Assembly: GCA_014859075.1 (NCBI GenBank) | Contig: JACUUW010000104.1 | Location: forward strand, 1-6,777 | Direction of reading: 5' to 3' | Length of the DNA stretch: 6,777 nucleotides | Origin: Desulforudis sp. | Lineage (GTDB): Bacteria > Bacillota > Desulfotomaculia > Desulfotomaculales > Desulforudaceae | In this document: piece after piece, positions 1 to 6,621 of the stretch | How the letters are laid out: each line of letters starts with the position of its first letter | Position numbering within the stretch: the first letter of the stretch is position 1 | Program-made: the position numbers and the translations under genes | Notes under the pieces: generated by a model | What the model was told of the DNA's origin: nothing | Databases searched by the model: none | What the model saw: the letters and a program-made list of their open reading frames with translations, nothing else

Positions 1-87
1 CCAGCCGCCTCGGAGGCGGATGCCGGCGGTTTCGACCCGGCGTTGGCGGTGGCGGCCGGTTTGGCGCTCCGGGAGGTATTGAAGTAA
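1..87 (+). CDS. pilM: Type IV pilus assembly protein PilM, C-terminal end (partial)
   Basis: Frame 1 is open from the window edge to TAA at 85-87 and gives 28 residues ending GLALREVLK. PilM is a cytoplasmic actin-like ATPase-fold protein that binds the N-terminal tail of PilN and links the pilus motor to the inner-membrane alignment complex. The call rests on two things seen here. The C-terminal pattern of small residues followed by a GLALRE-type helix is typical of the end of PilM proteins, and the next genes are a clear pilN and pilO. The stop codon overlaps the pilN start by one base (TAATG), so the two are probably translationally coupled. The actin-fold core lies outside the window, so identity depends mostly on context. 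Confidence 0.82.
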   Translation, partial: PAASEADAGGFDPALAVAAGLALREVLK

Positions 88-683
88 TGTACAAAGTCAA
101 CCTGCTCCCGGCCGAAATGATCACGGAAGGTCGCAAATGGAGTCTGACGGAGAACTGGCCCGGCCTGGCTTGGCGGGCCGGGGCGGCGCTGGTGGTGCTG
201 GTCTACGGGGTTTTTCTGTTCACCCTGTTCTCCGCCCGGGGAATGCTGGATGAAAGGCGGGCGGCGCTCGCGCAATTGTCCTCCCAGGTGCACGCCGCGC
301 AGGAATTACAACGCGACCTGGAACAGGGGGAGGCGTTGCTGGCGACGTGGCGGGAAATGCTCCGCGGACGCGAGGACTGGGTTTACGTGCTGGAAGACGT
401 GAACGCCGGCGTGCCCGGCGACGTCTGGTTTACGGCCCTGGAAATCGTCCCGGGTGCGGAGGAGGACTCGGAGGAACTGTATCCCCGGCCGGACCGGGTA
501 CGCTTCGAGGGTCGCAGCTCTTTCCTGCCCGGGGTGGGGAGGTTGGTGGAAAACCTGTACCGGATGCCGCATTTCTCCGGCGTGACGCTGCAGGAAGCCC
601 GGGAGGAAAGCGACGGCATCCTTTCTTTTACCATCATGGCCCAGCTGGCGGGGAGCAACGACGATGTGGCAGCGGCTGACTGA
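87..683 (+). CDS. pilN: Type IV pilus assembly protein PilN
   Basis: 198-residue bitopic inner-membrane protein of the pilus alignment subcomplex. The N-terminus carries the PilM-binding signature VNLLP (residues 4-8), a short cytoplasmic segment, then one hydrophobic transmembrane helix at about residues 31-49. A charged, Ala/Leu/Glu-rich coiled-coil stretch follows at about 51-95, and then a small alpha/beta domain at about 100-188 that in this family pairs with PilO outside the membrane. Length and layout are normal for PilN (Pfam PilN). The ATG at 87 is preceded by the strong ribosome binding site GGGAGGT (71-77) at 9 nt spacing and overlaps the pilM stop. The 3' end overlaps pilO by 20 nt. 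No PilP gene is found downstream, as expected for a bacterium without an outer-membrane secretin, though that is inference. Confidence 0.9.
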   Translation: MYKVNLLPAEMITEGRKWSLTENWPGLAWRAGAALVVLVYGVFLFTLFSARGMLDERRAALAQLSSQVHAAQELQRDLEQGEALLATWREMLRGREDWVYVLEDVNAGVPGDVWFTALEIVPGAEEDSEELYPRPDRVRFEGRSSFLPGVGRLVENLYRMPHFSGVTLQEAREESDGILSFTIMAQLAGSNDDVAAAD

Positions 684-1341
684 ACGCGAACGGAAACTGG
701 TGTTGTTGTTGGGCGCGGTGTGTGCAACCGTGGTCTTTTACCTTTATCTTCTGGGTCCCCAGTTGGATACCTTCGGGGAGATCCGCCGGGAGGCCGCCGC
801 CGTGGCGCGGGAATTGGCCGCCGCCGAGCGGGTGCTGGACGAGATGCCGGCGCGGCGGGAGGAGTTGGCGCGGACCGAATCCGAACTGGCCCACCTGCGG
901 GAGCTGTTTTCGCTCGACGCCCGGGACGGGGCGCTGATCGTCAACGTCGGTCAGTATGCGTCCGAAGGCGGCGTGCGGGTCACCCTTTTCCGGCCTTTGG
1001 CGGTGGTGGAGGAGGAGCATCTGCTGACGCTGCCCGTCGAGGTCGGAGTCCGGGGTGCGTATCCCGCGGTTCTCGACTATCTGAGAAGTCTGCAGAATCT
1101 GCCGAACGTCTCGGAAATCCGGCGGCTGTCCTTTCACGCGGAGGACCAGCCGCCGGCCGGAGCGGTGCGGGCCGAACTCCTGCTGTTGATCCATTCCGAT
1201 CCGTCACCCGCGGCGCGCCGCGGCCTGTTTGAGATGGGGCAATGGTTGACCGGGCGCTACGATGCCTTCCGACCGCCGGGTACGGGCGCGCCGGCGGACG
1301 GGGCGCCTGAGCCGGAGGTCGGAGTGCGCCCGCTCAAGTAG
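664..1341 (+). CDS. pilO: Type IV pilus assembly protein PilO
   Basis: 225-residue bitopic membrane protein that, by family knowledge, heterodimerises with PilN and links the pilus platform to the assembly machinery. A short charged N-terminus (TERERK, residues 6-11) precedes a transmembrane helix at about 12-31. A long heptad-like coiled coil rich in Ala, Glu and Arg follows at about 35-80, then a ferredoxin-like periplasmic/extracellular domain at about 90-180 with the typical core around PVEVGVRGAYPAVLDYLRSL. The last 30 residues are a Pro/Gly/Ala-rich, probably unstructured tail. The ATG at 664 lies inside the end of pilN; GGGGAG at 650-655 with 8 nt spacing supports it. Sequence divergence in PilO is high, so the assignment uses architecture and position together. 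A GspM-like protein would look similar, but the pilM-pilN context favours PilO. Confidence 0.87.
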   Translation: MWQRLTERERKLVLLLGAVCATVVFYLYLLGPQLDTFGEIRREAAAVARELAAAERVLDEMPARREELARTESELAHLRELFSLDARDGALIVNVGQYASEGGVRVTLFRPLAVVEEEHLLTLPVEVGVRGAYPAVLDYLRSLQNLPNVSEIRRLSFHAEDQPPAGAVRAELLLLIHSDPSPAARRGLFEMGQWLTGRYDAFRPPGTGAPADGAPEPEVGVRPLK

Positions 1342-1347
1342 ATCATA

Positions 1348-1375
1348 TTCACAGTCCGGCTGGAAAGGATATACT
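1348..1375 (+). promoter_or_regulatory. Predicted sigma-A promoter for the tldD transcription unit
   Basis: A -35 box TTCACA (1348-1353) and a -10 box TATACT (1370-1375), each matching the consensus at five of six positions, are separated by 16 nt. They lie directly after the pilO stop and predict a transcript starting near 1382 with a leader of about 45 nt before tldD. This separates tldD and its followers from the pilus operon, although read-through from pilO is also possible because no terminator is seen between them. Confidence 0.55.
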
Positions 1376-1413
1376 TAGGGGCGGGGACGGGGTTCGGGGG
1401 ACTGAACATATAC

Positions 1414-1420
1414 GAGGAGG
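1414..1420 (+). promoter_or_regulatory. Ribosome binding site of tldD
   Basis: GAGGAGG ends 5 nt before the ATG at 1426 and only 2 nt before an in-frame TTG at 1423. The spacing selects the ATG as the start. Confidence 0.75.
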
Positions 1421-1425
1421 CTTTG

Positions 1426-2922
1426 ATGTTGGTGGACAAGGAGTTGCTGAAAGAAACGCTGGCGGTGGCCCTGAACCGCGGGGGCGACTTCGCCGAGATC
1501 TTTGTTGAATCACGGCAGGTCGCCGGCATTGGGCTGGAGGGCGGCAAGGTGGAGCGGATGCAGTCGGGCGTGGAGGCCGGGGCCGGAGTACGAGTGCTGG
1601 CCGGTAAGGCCACCGCCTACGCTTACACCAATGAATTGGACCGGAACGGTTTACTCCGGGCGGCCCGGATCGCCTCCCGCGCCCTGGGCAACGGAGGCAA
1701 GGACATAACACTCGACCTGACTACGTTGCGCCCGCCGGTGGTGTTTGAGGTGCGTAACCCGCCCGAAACCGTGCCGGCCGAGGAGAAGGCCGAAAAGGTG
1801 AAGGAGGCCGACCGCAGTGCCCGCGCCGTGGATGCGGAGCGGATCAAGCAGGTGATGGTCGGCTACGGAGACGTGGTTCAGGACGTGATCGTCGCCAACA
1901 GCGCCGGGGTACACGTGGAGGACCGGCGGGTGCGGACCCGGTTTGTTGTCAACGCGGTGGCGGCGGACGGGGTGATCCAGACCGGTGCCGAGGCCGCCGC
2001 CGGCGTTGTCGGATTCGAATTGTTCGACAGCCACGACCCCGGGGAAATGGGCACCGTCGCCGCGATCCGGGCCAAGTCCCTGCTCAAAGCGCAACCTGCG
2101 CCTTCCGGCCGGATGCCGGTTGTTCTCTCCGGGGCGGCCGGAGGCACCATGGTGCACGAAGCCTGTGGGCACGGCCTGGAGGCCGACCTGGTCCAGAAGG
2201 GTCTTTCGATATACGGCGGAAAGCAGGGTCAGAAAGTGGCCGCGTCGACCATTACCGTGGAGGACGACACCACCCTGGCCGGCAAGTACGGTTCGTATGC
2301 CTTTGACGACGAGGGCGTGCCCTCCCGACCGGTGACCCTCATCCGGAACGGGGTGTTGGAGGACTATCTGTACGACCGTCTGTCGGCCGTGAAAGAAAAC
2401 GGGGAGTCCAACGGACACGGGCGCCGGGAGTCATATCAGCACAAACCGATTCCCCGCATGGGTAATACGTACATCGCCGCCGGACGTGACGATCCGGAGC
2501 AAATCGTCCGGGAAGCCGGAAGCGGTCTCTTAGTTCAAAAAATGGGAGGGGGCCAAGTCAACACCACCACGGGGGACTTCGTTTTCGAAGTGGCGGAGGG
2601 ATACCTGATCCGCGACGGGGAGGTCGGGCCGATGGTCCGGGGGGCCACCCTGACCGGAAACGGTCCGGAGGTGCTCCGCCGGGTGGCCCTGGTCGGCAAC
2701 GACCTCGGTTTCACCATCGGCACTTGTGGCAAAGAAGGACAGGGCGTACCGGTCAGCGATGCCCAGCCCACCTTGTTGCTCGGCCGGAGTCGCGCGGACT
2801 CCCCGATCGTAGTCGGCGGGACCAGGCAATCGAGCGACGACGGACCCGAAGTGCGGGCGGTGAAACCAGGGGATCCTTTCAAGGACCAGGATTTCCGGCT
2901 TGGACGTATCCGCCGGCTCTAG
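1426..2922 (+). CDS. tldD: TldD, catalytic subunit of the TldD/TldE metalloprotease
   Basis: 498-residue peptidase U62 / modulator of DNA gyrase family protein. In studied bacteria it forms a heterodimer with TldE (PmbA) that degrades unfolded or unstructured peptides in the cytoplasm and trims some modified peptides such as microcin B17 and the antitoxin CcdA. The zinc site is visible. HEACGH (H244, E245, H249; 2155-2172) is the HExxxH motif, and Cys434 in FTIGTCGK is placed where the family has its third metal ligand. The N-terminal domain (about 1-225) forms the substrate chamber wall and the C-terminal domain (about 225-495) holds the site. An in-frame TTG lies just before the ATG, but the ribosome binding site spacing favours ATG. 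Length is normal for Firmicute TldD. Its partner pmbA lies about 780 nt downstream, after a lipoprotein gene. No damage to the reading frame is seen. Confidence 0.95.
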   Translation: MLVDKELLKETLAVALNRGGDFAEIFVESRQVAGIGLEGGKVERMQSGVEAGAGVRVLAGKATAYAYTNELDRNGLLRAARIASRALGNGGKDITLDLTTLRPPVVFEVRNPPETVPAEEKAEKVKEADRSARAVDAERIKQVMVGYGDVVQDVIVANSAGVHVEDRRVRTRFVVNAVAADGVIQTGAEAAAGVVGFELFDSHDPGEMGTVAAIRAKSLLKAQPAPSGRMPVVLSGAAGGTMVHEACGHGLEADLVQKGLSIYGGKQGQKVAASTITVEDDTTLAGKYGSYAFDDEGVPSRPVTLIRNGVLEDYLYDRLSAVKENGESNGHGRRESYQHKPIPRMGNTYIAAGRDDPEQIVREAGSGLLVQKMGGGQVNTTTGDFVFEVAEGYLIRDGEVGPMVRGATLTGNGPEVLRRVALVGNDLGFTIGTCGKEGQGVPVSDAQPTLLLGRSRADSPIVVGGTRQSSDDGPEVRAVKPGDPFKDQDFRLGRIRRL

Positions 2923-2958
2923 CTTTCACCATTTTCCAAGGACGACAGGTGCAGGAAG

Positions 2959-3483
2959 ATGGTGCCCCGGCGTAGAAGTCTTTGGAAAATAGACTGGGGT
3001 GTGGGTTGCGTGCGCCGATTGGTTGCCGGTCTTCTAATTCTGCTTCTGGCCCTCTCGCTGGGAGCCTGCGGGGAAAAGACGTTCAGCGGTCCCCTACGGT
3101 TGGCCGTGGAACTCAGCCTGGATGCGGAAGAAAGAGCGTTCGTCGTCGGGGGAGACACGAACGTGCCCGAGGGAGCGAAGTTGATGGTCATTGTACAGAG
3201 GGTGCAGGCGCCGTTCCTGGTGGTGGGGATGGCCGATGCGGTGGTGGCGAAAGGCCGGTACGAGACCAGGCTGCCGTATGCAGAGGACGCCCTGGTGCCC
3301 GGTCTTTACCAGGCCTTGGTGAGCCTTACCCCTCTGGAACAAAACGAAGACGTACTGGCCGTGATCGGTGCCGAGGGGGAACACATTCCGGAACTCGGGG
3401 TTGAAGACGGGGAGATCGTCGAGCAGGATCAACCCGTAAAACTGGTCTATCTCCACGGCTGGGCGATGATCGAAGTTGAGTGA
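2959..3483 (+). CDS. Putative lipoprotein of unknown function
   Basis: 174-residue protein with a lipoprotein signal: basic residues R19-R20, a hydrophobic core at about 21-34, then lipobox LGAC with Cys37 as the predicted lipidated residue. The mature part (about 137 residues) is mostly alternating hydrophobic/polar beta-type sequence. It has a GDTNVPEGAKLMV segment followed by a GLYQALVSLTP segment, a pattern seen in small Ig-like or beta-sandwich exported domains; this fold call is inference. I do not recognise a named family. The ATG at 2959 has AGGTG at 2947-2951 with 7 nt spacing. A GTG at 3010 would give a more standard signal peptide starting MRRLVAG and is a real alternative. The gene begins 36 nt after tldD and is probably co-transcribed with it. 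A hairpin with a T-run follows about 40 nt downstream. Confidence 0.85.
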   Translation: MVPRRRSLWKIDWGVGCVRRLVAGLLILLLALSLGACGEKTFSGPLRLAVELSLDAEERAFVVGGDTNVPEGAKLMVIVQRVQAPFLVVGMADAVVAKGRYETRLPYAEDALVPGLYQALVSLTPLEQNEDVLAVIGAEGEHIPELGVEDGEIVEQDQPVKLVYLHGWAMIEVE

Positions 3484-3492
3484 GAAACGCCT

Positions 3493-3589
3493 CCTGCCAA
3501 AAACAGAAAAAAAGCCATGAGATGCACGGGTCAAGCCCGTGCTTTTCTCCGGAACGCAAAAAAGTCGGGTTCATTCCATAGTTGGCAGG
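3493..3589 (+). other. Structured intergenic segment bounded by an 8-bp inverted repeat
   Basis: CCTGCCAA (3493-3500) and TTGGCAGG (3582-3589) are exact reverse complements. They enclose a perfect 7-bp hairpin (GCACGGG/CCCGTGC, 3524-3542) and a weaker possible GAAC/GTTC pairing (3552-3555 with 3569-3572). As RNA this would fold as a closing helix around one or two internal hairpins. As DNA it has the shape of a 97-nt non-autonomous repeat with terminal inverted repeats. I compared it by eye with the conserved cores of the c-di-GMP-I, cobalamin, TPP, SAM and fluoride riboswitches and found no match. The pairing is seen directly; the function is unknown. Confidence 0.45.
3524..3548 (+). terminator. 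Possible intrinsic terminator after the lipoprotein gene
   Basis: A perfect 7-bp GC-rich stem (GCACGGG, loop TCAAG, CCCGTGC) is followed directly by TTTTCT and preceded by an A-rich tract (3498-3513). It lies about 40 nt after the lipoprotein stop. The T-run is short, so termination may be partial, which would let some transcripts continue into pmbA. It is also part of the larger inverted-repeat structure, so it may belong to that element instead. Confidence 0.5.
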
Positions 3590-3611
3590 GTTTTCGTCAT
3601 TCGGCAGCGAA

Positions 3612-3637
3612 CGCATTTTATGCGACCTACCGGGTAG
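3612..3637 (+). other. Two small hairpins in the pmbA leader
   Basis: CGCAT/ATGCG (3612-3624, TTT loop) and CTAC/GTAG (3627-3637, CGG loop) sit side by side about 65-90 nt before the pmbA start. They could form part of a leader RNA or be chance. No convincing sigma-A promoter is seen between here and pmbA; TTTTAT at 3616-3621 is only a weak -10 candidate with no good -35. Confidence 0.25.
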
Positions 3638-3702
3638 AAAAACGATGAAGACGGGAGAGACTAACAAGAGAAGGTTTATCGGAAAGGAAGCTATCTTGAG
3701 CA

Positions 3703-5046
3703 ATGTCGAGTACCGATTATCTCGCCGTCGCGGGGGCCGGAGTGGAAGCGGCCCTGGCGTCGGGGGCCGACGCCGCGGAGGCCTACCTGAGCAGTGGCAC
3801 CAGTATTGAGATTGATGTCCGGGAGGGAGAGGTTGACACCATCAAGAGTGCCGCCGAAAAAGGCGTGGGTTTGCGGGTTTTTCGCGGTCGACAGGTCGGT
3901 TTCGCCTACACTACGGACCTGTCCGCCCAGGGGCTGAAAGCGGCTGCGCAGCGCGCCGTGGCCAACGCCGCGCTGACGGCCGGGGAGGATTTTTATCGGC
4001 TGCCGGAGGTGGTTCCGGAGTATCTTCAAGTCGACATCTTCGACCCCGGACTGCCTGAGAAGCAGATCGAGGAAAAGATTGGTCTGGCCAAGCAGATGGA
4101 AGCGGCGGCCCGGACGCACGATCCCCGCGTCACCATCGTCGAGAGTTCCACCTACCAGGACGGAATCATCGAGGTTGGCATCGTCAGCAGCACCGGGATA
4201 TCCGCCTACTATCAGGGAGCAGTCTGCGGGCTGTATATCGCGTTGACCGCCCGTGAGGGTGAAGACCACCAGACCGGCTTCGCCATGGACTTTCGGCCGC
4301 GTTTCGTCCACTTGGATCCGGAGGCGGTGGGACGGGAAGCGGCCGAGCGCGCGGTCCGTATGCTGGGTGCCCGTTCCCAGCAGGGCATGGAAGTTCCGGT
4401 TGTTGTTGACCCCTATGTGATGGTCAGTCTGCTGGGGATGCTGGCGCCTTCCCTGACGGCCGAGGCTGTTCAGAAAGGCCGGTCACTTTTTGCCGGGCAG
4501 GTGGGGAACCAGGTTGCCTCCGATAAGGTCACCGTCGTGGACGACGGTACTCTGGACGGGGGTGTGCGCTCGGCACCGTTTGACGGTGAAGGGGTGCCGT
4601 CTTCGCGTTCGGTCCTGATCGAAAAGGGGTGCCTGCGCGGCTATCTGTACAACACATACACGGCTGCCAAGGACGGCGTTTCCTCCACAGGGAACGGGGT
4701 GCGCGCCTCTTACAAGGGCGGCCCCGAGGTAGGCATCACCAACTTCTTCCTGGAACCGGGTGAGATAAGCCCGGAACAGATCATCGGCGAAATCTCCTCC
4801 GGGTTGTACGTCGGGGAAGTCATGGGTATGCATACCGCCAACCCGATTTCGGGGGATTTTTCGGTCGGAGCCACCGGAATCTGGATCGAACAGGGGCGGC
4901 TTTCCTACCCGGTCCGGGGCCTGGCCATCGCCGGAAACATCCGGGACCTGTTGAACGCGGTGGATGCGGTCGGAAGCGACCTGCGGTTTTTTGGGGGTAA
5001 GGGCGCCCCGACCGTGCGGGTCAGCAAACTAGCCGTAAGCGGCTGA
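3703..5046 (+). CDS. pmbA: PmbA/TldE, non-metal subunit of the TldD/TldE protease
   Basis: 447-residue member of the same U62 family as tldD and its expected heterodimer partner. It aligns with TldD across the shared VQKG block (VQKGRSLFAG here, VQKGLSIYGG in TldD). At the metal-site positions H244, E245 and H249 of TldD it has Leu, Gly and Pro (SLLGMLAPS), and the C-terminal Cys segment is replaced by FFGGKGAPTV. This is the normal state of TldE, which shapes the peptide chamber without binding zinc. The ATG at 3703 is limited by an in-frame TGA at 3697; GGAAAGGAAG (3681-3690) is the likely ribosome binding site, with rather long 12-nt spacing. A 219-nt non-coding gap precedes it, so its expression may be set separately from tldD. 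aroQ follows after 43 nt. Length is normal for the family. Confidence 0.95.
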   Translation: MSSTDYLAVAGAGVEAALASGADAAEAYLSSGTSIEIDVREGEVDTIKSAAEKGVGLRVFRGRQVGFAYTTDLSAQGLKAAAQRAVANAALTAGEDFYRLPEVVPEYLQVDIFDPGLPEKQIEEKIGLAKQMEAAARTHDPRVTIVESSTYQDGIIEVGIVSSTGISAYYQGAVCGLYIALTAREGEDHQTGFAMDFRPRFVHLDPEAVGREAAERAVRMLGARSQQGMEVPVVVDPYVMVSLLGMLAPSLTAEAVQKGRSLFAGQVGNQVASDKVTVVDDGTLDGGVRSAPFDGEGVPSSRSVLIEKGCLRGYLYNTYTAAKDGVSSTGNGVRASYKGGPEVGITNFFLEPGEISPEQIIGEISSGLYVGEVMGMHTANPISGDFSVGATGIWIEQGRLSYPVRGLAIAGNIRDLLNAVDAVGSDLRFFGGKGAPTVRVSKLAVSG

Positions 5047-5071
5047 TAGAGGAATCAGGGGGAATTTGCGC

Positions 5072-5081
5072 GGAGGGGGAG
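5072..5081 (+). promoter_or_regulatory. Ribosome binding site deciding the aroQ start
   Basis: The purine run GGAGGGGGAG ends 8 nt before GTG at 5090. An upstream in-frame TTG at 5066 would place this run inside the coding region, so GTG is preferred. Confidence 0.65.
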
Positions 5082-5089
5082 CAAGAAAA

Positions 5090-5542
5090 GTGCGTGTATT
5101 GGTACTGCACGGTCCGAACCTGAACATGCTCGGCACCCGGGAGACCGGCATCTACGGGACCGGCACCCTGGATGAGATCGACGCCGAACTGGAGAAACTG
5201 GCAACCGAATTAGGCGTGGAAGTGGAGTGTTTCCAGTCCAATTCGGAAGCGGCGCTCGTCGACCGATTGCAGGGTTCCCGGGGACGAGTGCACGCGATCG
5301 TGTTCAACCCGGCCGCCTTCACCCACTACAGCATCGTCCTGCGCGACGCGGTGGCCGGCCTGGGATTGCCCGTGGTGGAGGTCCACCTGACCAACGTCCA
5401 CGCCCGCGAGGACTTCCGGCGCCAATCGGTGGTCGCCCCGGTGGCCGCCGGACAGATCAGCGGCTTTGGGTCGGACAGCTACCTCTTGGGATTGCGCGCC
5501 GCCGTCGCTCTGGCTTCCAGGGAGGCCGCGGCAGGTGTCTGA
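5090..5542 (+). CDS. aroQ: Type II 3-dehydroquinate dehydratase AroQ
   Basis: 150-residue cytoplasmic enzyme that converts 3-dehydroquinate to 3-dehydroshikimate, the third step of the shikimate pathway to aromatic amino acids; the family forms a dodecamer. Family residues are in place: GPNLN (8-12), Arg17 of the mobile lid, catalytic Tyr22 in IYG, Asn73 and His79 in NPAAFTHYS, EVHLTNVHARE (97-107) and Arg110. The start at GTG gives MRVLVLHGPNLN, the usual N-terminus; a longer TTG start at 5066 would add eight unconserved residues. The substrate loop reads QSNSEAALVD rather than the more common SNHEG, a variation also known in actinobacterial AroQ. It lacks other shikimate genes beside it and instead pairs with the Xaa-Pro peptidase and efp, as in B. 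subtilis. It overlaps the next gene by 8 nt, implying coupled translation. Confidence 0.97.
   Translation: MRVLVLHGPNLNMLGTRETGIYGTGTLDEIDAELEKLATELGVEVECFQSNSEAALVDRLQGSRGRVHAIVFNPAAFTHYSIVLRDAVAGLGLPVVEVHLTNVHAREDFRRQSVVAPVAAGQISGFGSDSYLLGLRAAVALASREAAAGV
5519..5525 (+). promoter_or_regulatory. Ribosome binding site of the M24 peptidase gene
   Basis: AGGGAGG lies inside the end of aroQ, 9 nt before GTG at 5535. It sets the start well downstream of the first possible in-frame ATG at 5466, whose extra 23 residues do not resemble the family. Confidence 0.75.
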
Positions 5543-6608
5543 GCGCGTTCGCCGGTTAAGACAGTTGATTGACGAGTCGCAAGTGGACTGCCTGCTGGTG
5601 ACCGGAAGGGAAAACGTCCGCTACCTCAGCGGTTTCACCGGCTCTTCGGGGACACTGCTGATCGGGGCGGCCGTAGCGCAGCTCCTCACCGATGCGCGGT
5701 ACACCACCCAGGCGCGGTCGGAGGCGCCGGGCTTCGAGATCGTCAACGTCGAAAATTCCTGGGTGGAACTCGCGGCGGAGTTATTGCCGGACCGAACCTG
5801 TCGGGTGGTTGGGTTCGAGTCCGAACACGTGACGCACCAACAATTCTTGCGGATGCAGGAAACACTGTCGATGGTCGAACTGAAACCCTTGAAGAACCTG
5901 GTTGAGGGGTTGCGGCAGGTCAAAGACGAGGAAGAAGTCCGCGAGATCCGGTGGGCGGTCGGCCTGGTGGACCGGGCGTTCTCCTGGTTCCTGGACCGCG
6001 TTCAGCCCGGCCGAAAAGAGCGGGACCTTGCCCTGGAGCTGGAGTTTCACCTCCGCCGCCAGGGAGCGGAAGAAATGGCTTTTGACACCATCCTGGCGTC
6101 CGGGGCACGGTCCGCGCTGCCTCACGGGCGGCCCTCAGACAAAGTCTTGGAGGCCGGCGATCTCGTTCTCTTGGACTGTGGGGTGGTCCACAAGGGGTAC
6201 TGTTCAGACTTCTCCCGGACGGTACTGGTTGGGAGTGATCCAGAGCCCTGGCAGAATGAAATCTACCGTGTGGTGTTGGCCGCACAAGAAGCCGGTATTG
6301 GAATGATCCGAGCCGGGGCGAAAGCGGCCGATGTGGATGCTCGGGTAAGAGCGGTCATCGAGGAGCACGGCTTTGGTGATTACTTCGGGCACAGTACCGG
6401 GCACGGGCTGGGGGTGCAGGTGCACGAGGCGCCACGTATGAGCCGGTTCAGTGAGGAAACCCTGCAGGCCGGAATGGTGGTAACGGTCGAGCCGGGCATC
6501 TACCTGCCGGACCACGGCGGCGTGCGCATCGAGGACGTCGTCGTGGTCCGGGAGGACGGCGCCGAGGTGCTGACCGGTACGCCGAAAGACAGGTTGCTGT
6601 GCGTCTGA
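5535..6608 (+). CDS. pepP: M24 family Xaa-Pro aminopeptidase
   Basis: 357-residue metallopeptidase that by family removes N-terminal residues preceding proline, or splits Xaa-Pro dipeptides, in the cytoplasm using two divalent metal ions. The N-terminal creatinase-like domain (about 1-125) contains TGRENVRYLSGFTGSSG. The C-terminal pita-bread domain (about 130-350) carries all five metal ligands: Asp214 (LLDCG), Asp225 (YCSDFSRT), His290 (STGHGLG), Glu319 (TVEPGIY) and Glu333 (RIEDVVVV). His197 (LPHGRP) and His297 (VHEAP) fit the substrate-site histidines. It is the short form typical of Firmicutes (YqhT of B. subtilis), shorter than E. coli PepP, so the symbol is approximate and prolidase activity (PepQ-like) cannot be ruled out. 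The GTG start overlaps aroQ by 8 nt. efp follows after a repeat-bearing gap. Confidence 0.93.
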   Translation: MSERVRRLRQLIDESQVDCLLVTGRENVRYLSGFTGSSGTLLIGAAVAQLLTDARYTTQARSEAPGFEIVNVENSWVELAAELLPDRTCRVVGFESEHVTHQQFLRMQETLSMVELKPLKNLVEGLRQVKDEEEVREIRWAVGLVDRAFSWFLDRVQPGRKERDLALELEFHLRRQGAEEMAFDTILASGARSALPHGRPSDKVLEAGDLVLLDCGVVHKGYCSDFSRTVLVGSDPEPWQNEIYRVVLAAQEAGIGMIRAGAKAADVDARVRAVIEEHGFGDYFGHSTGHGLGVQVHEAPRMSRFSEETLQAGMVVTVEPGIYLPDHGGVRIEDVVVVREDGAEVLTGTPKDRLLCV

Positions 6609-6621
6609 ACACCAACGAGTG

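Noticed and set aside
1651..2418. Long open frame (255 codons) on the minus strand inside tldD
   Set aside because: It is antisense to well-conserved tldD sequence, and long antisense frames are expected in GC-rich coding DNA. The product has no recognisable domain.
3484..3702. c-di-GMP-I (GEMM) riboswitch in the pmbA leader, suggested by ACGCAAA at 3554-3560 and ACCGGGTAG at 3629-3637
   Set aside because: The GGCAAACC segment, the GNRA hairpin and the GACGCAAAGCC core in the right order are missing, so only short chance similarities remain.
3582..3809. Small open frame of 75 codons overlapping the pmbA start
   Set aside because: It runs out of frame into pmbA, has no good ribosome binding site, and its product (Arg/Gly-rich after the overlap) looks like an out-of-frame reading of pmbA.
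4435..4452. Missing HExxxH motif in the second U62 protein, as a damaged peptidase
   Set aside because: TldE/PmbA subunits naturally lack the zinc motif. The rest of the protein is full length and well conserved.
5237..5254. AroQ loop QSNSEA instead of the common SNHEG, as a possible loss of function
   Set aside because: The same Ser-Glu-Ala pattern occurs in functional actinobacterial type II dehydroquinases and all other active-site residues are intact, so it is ordinary variation.
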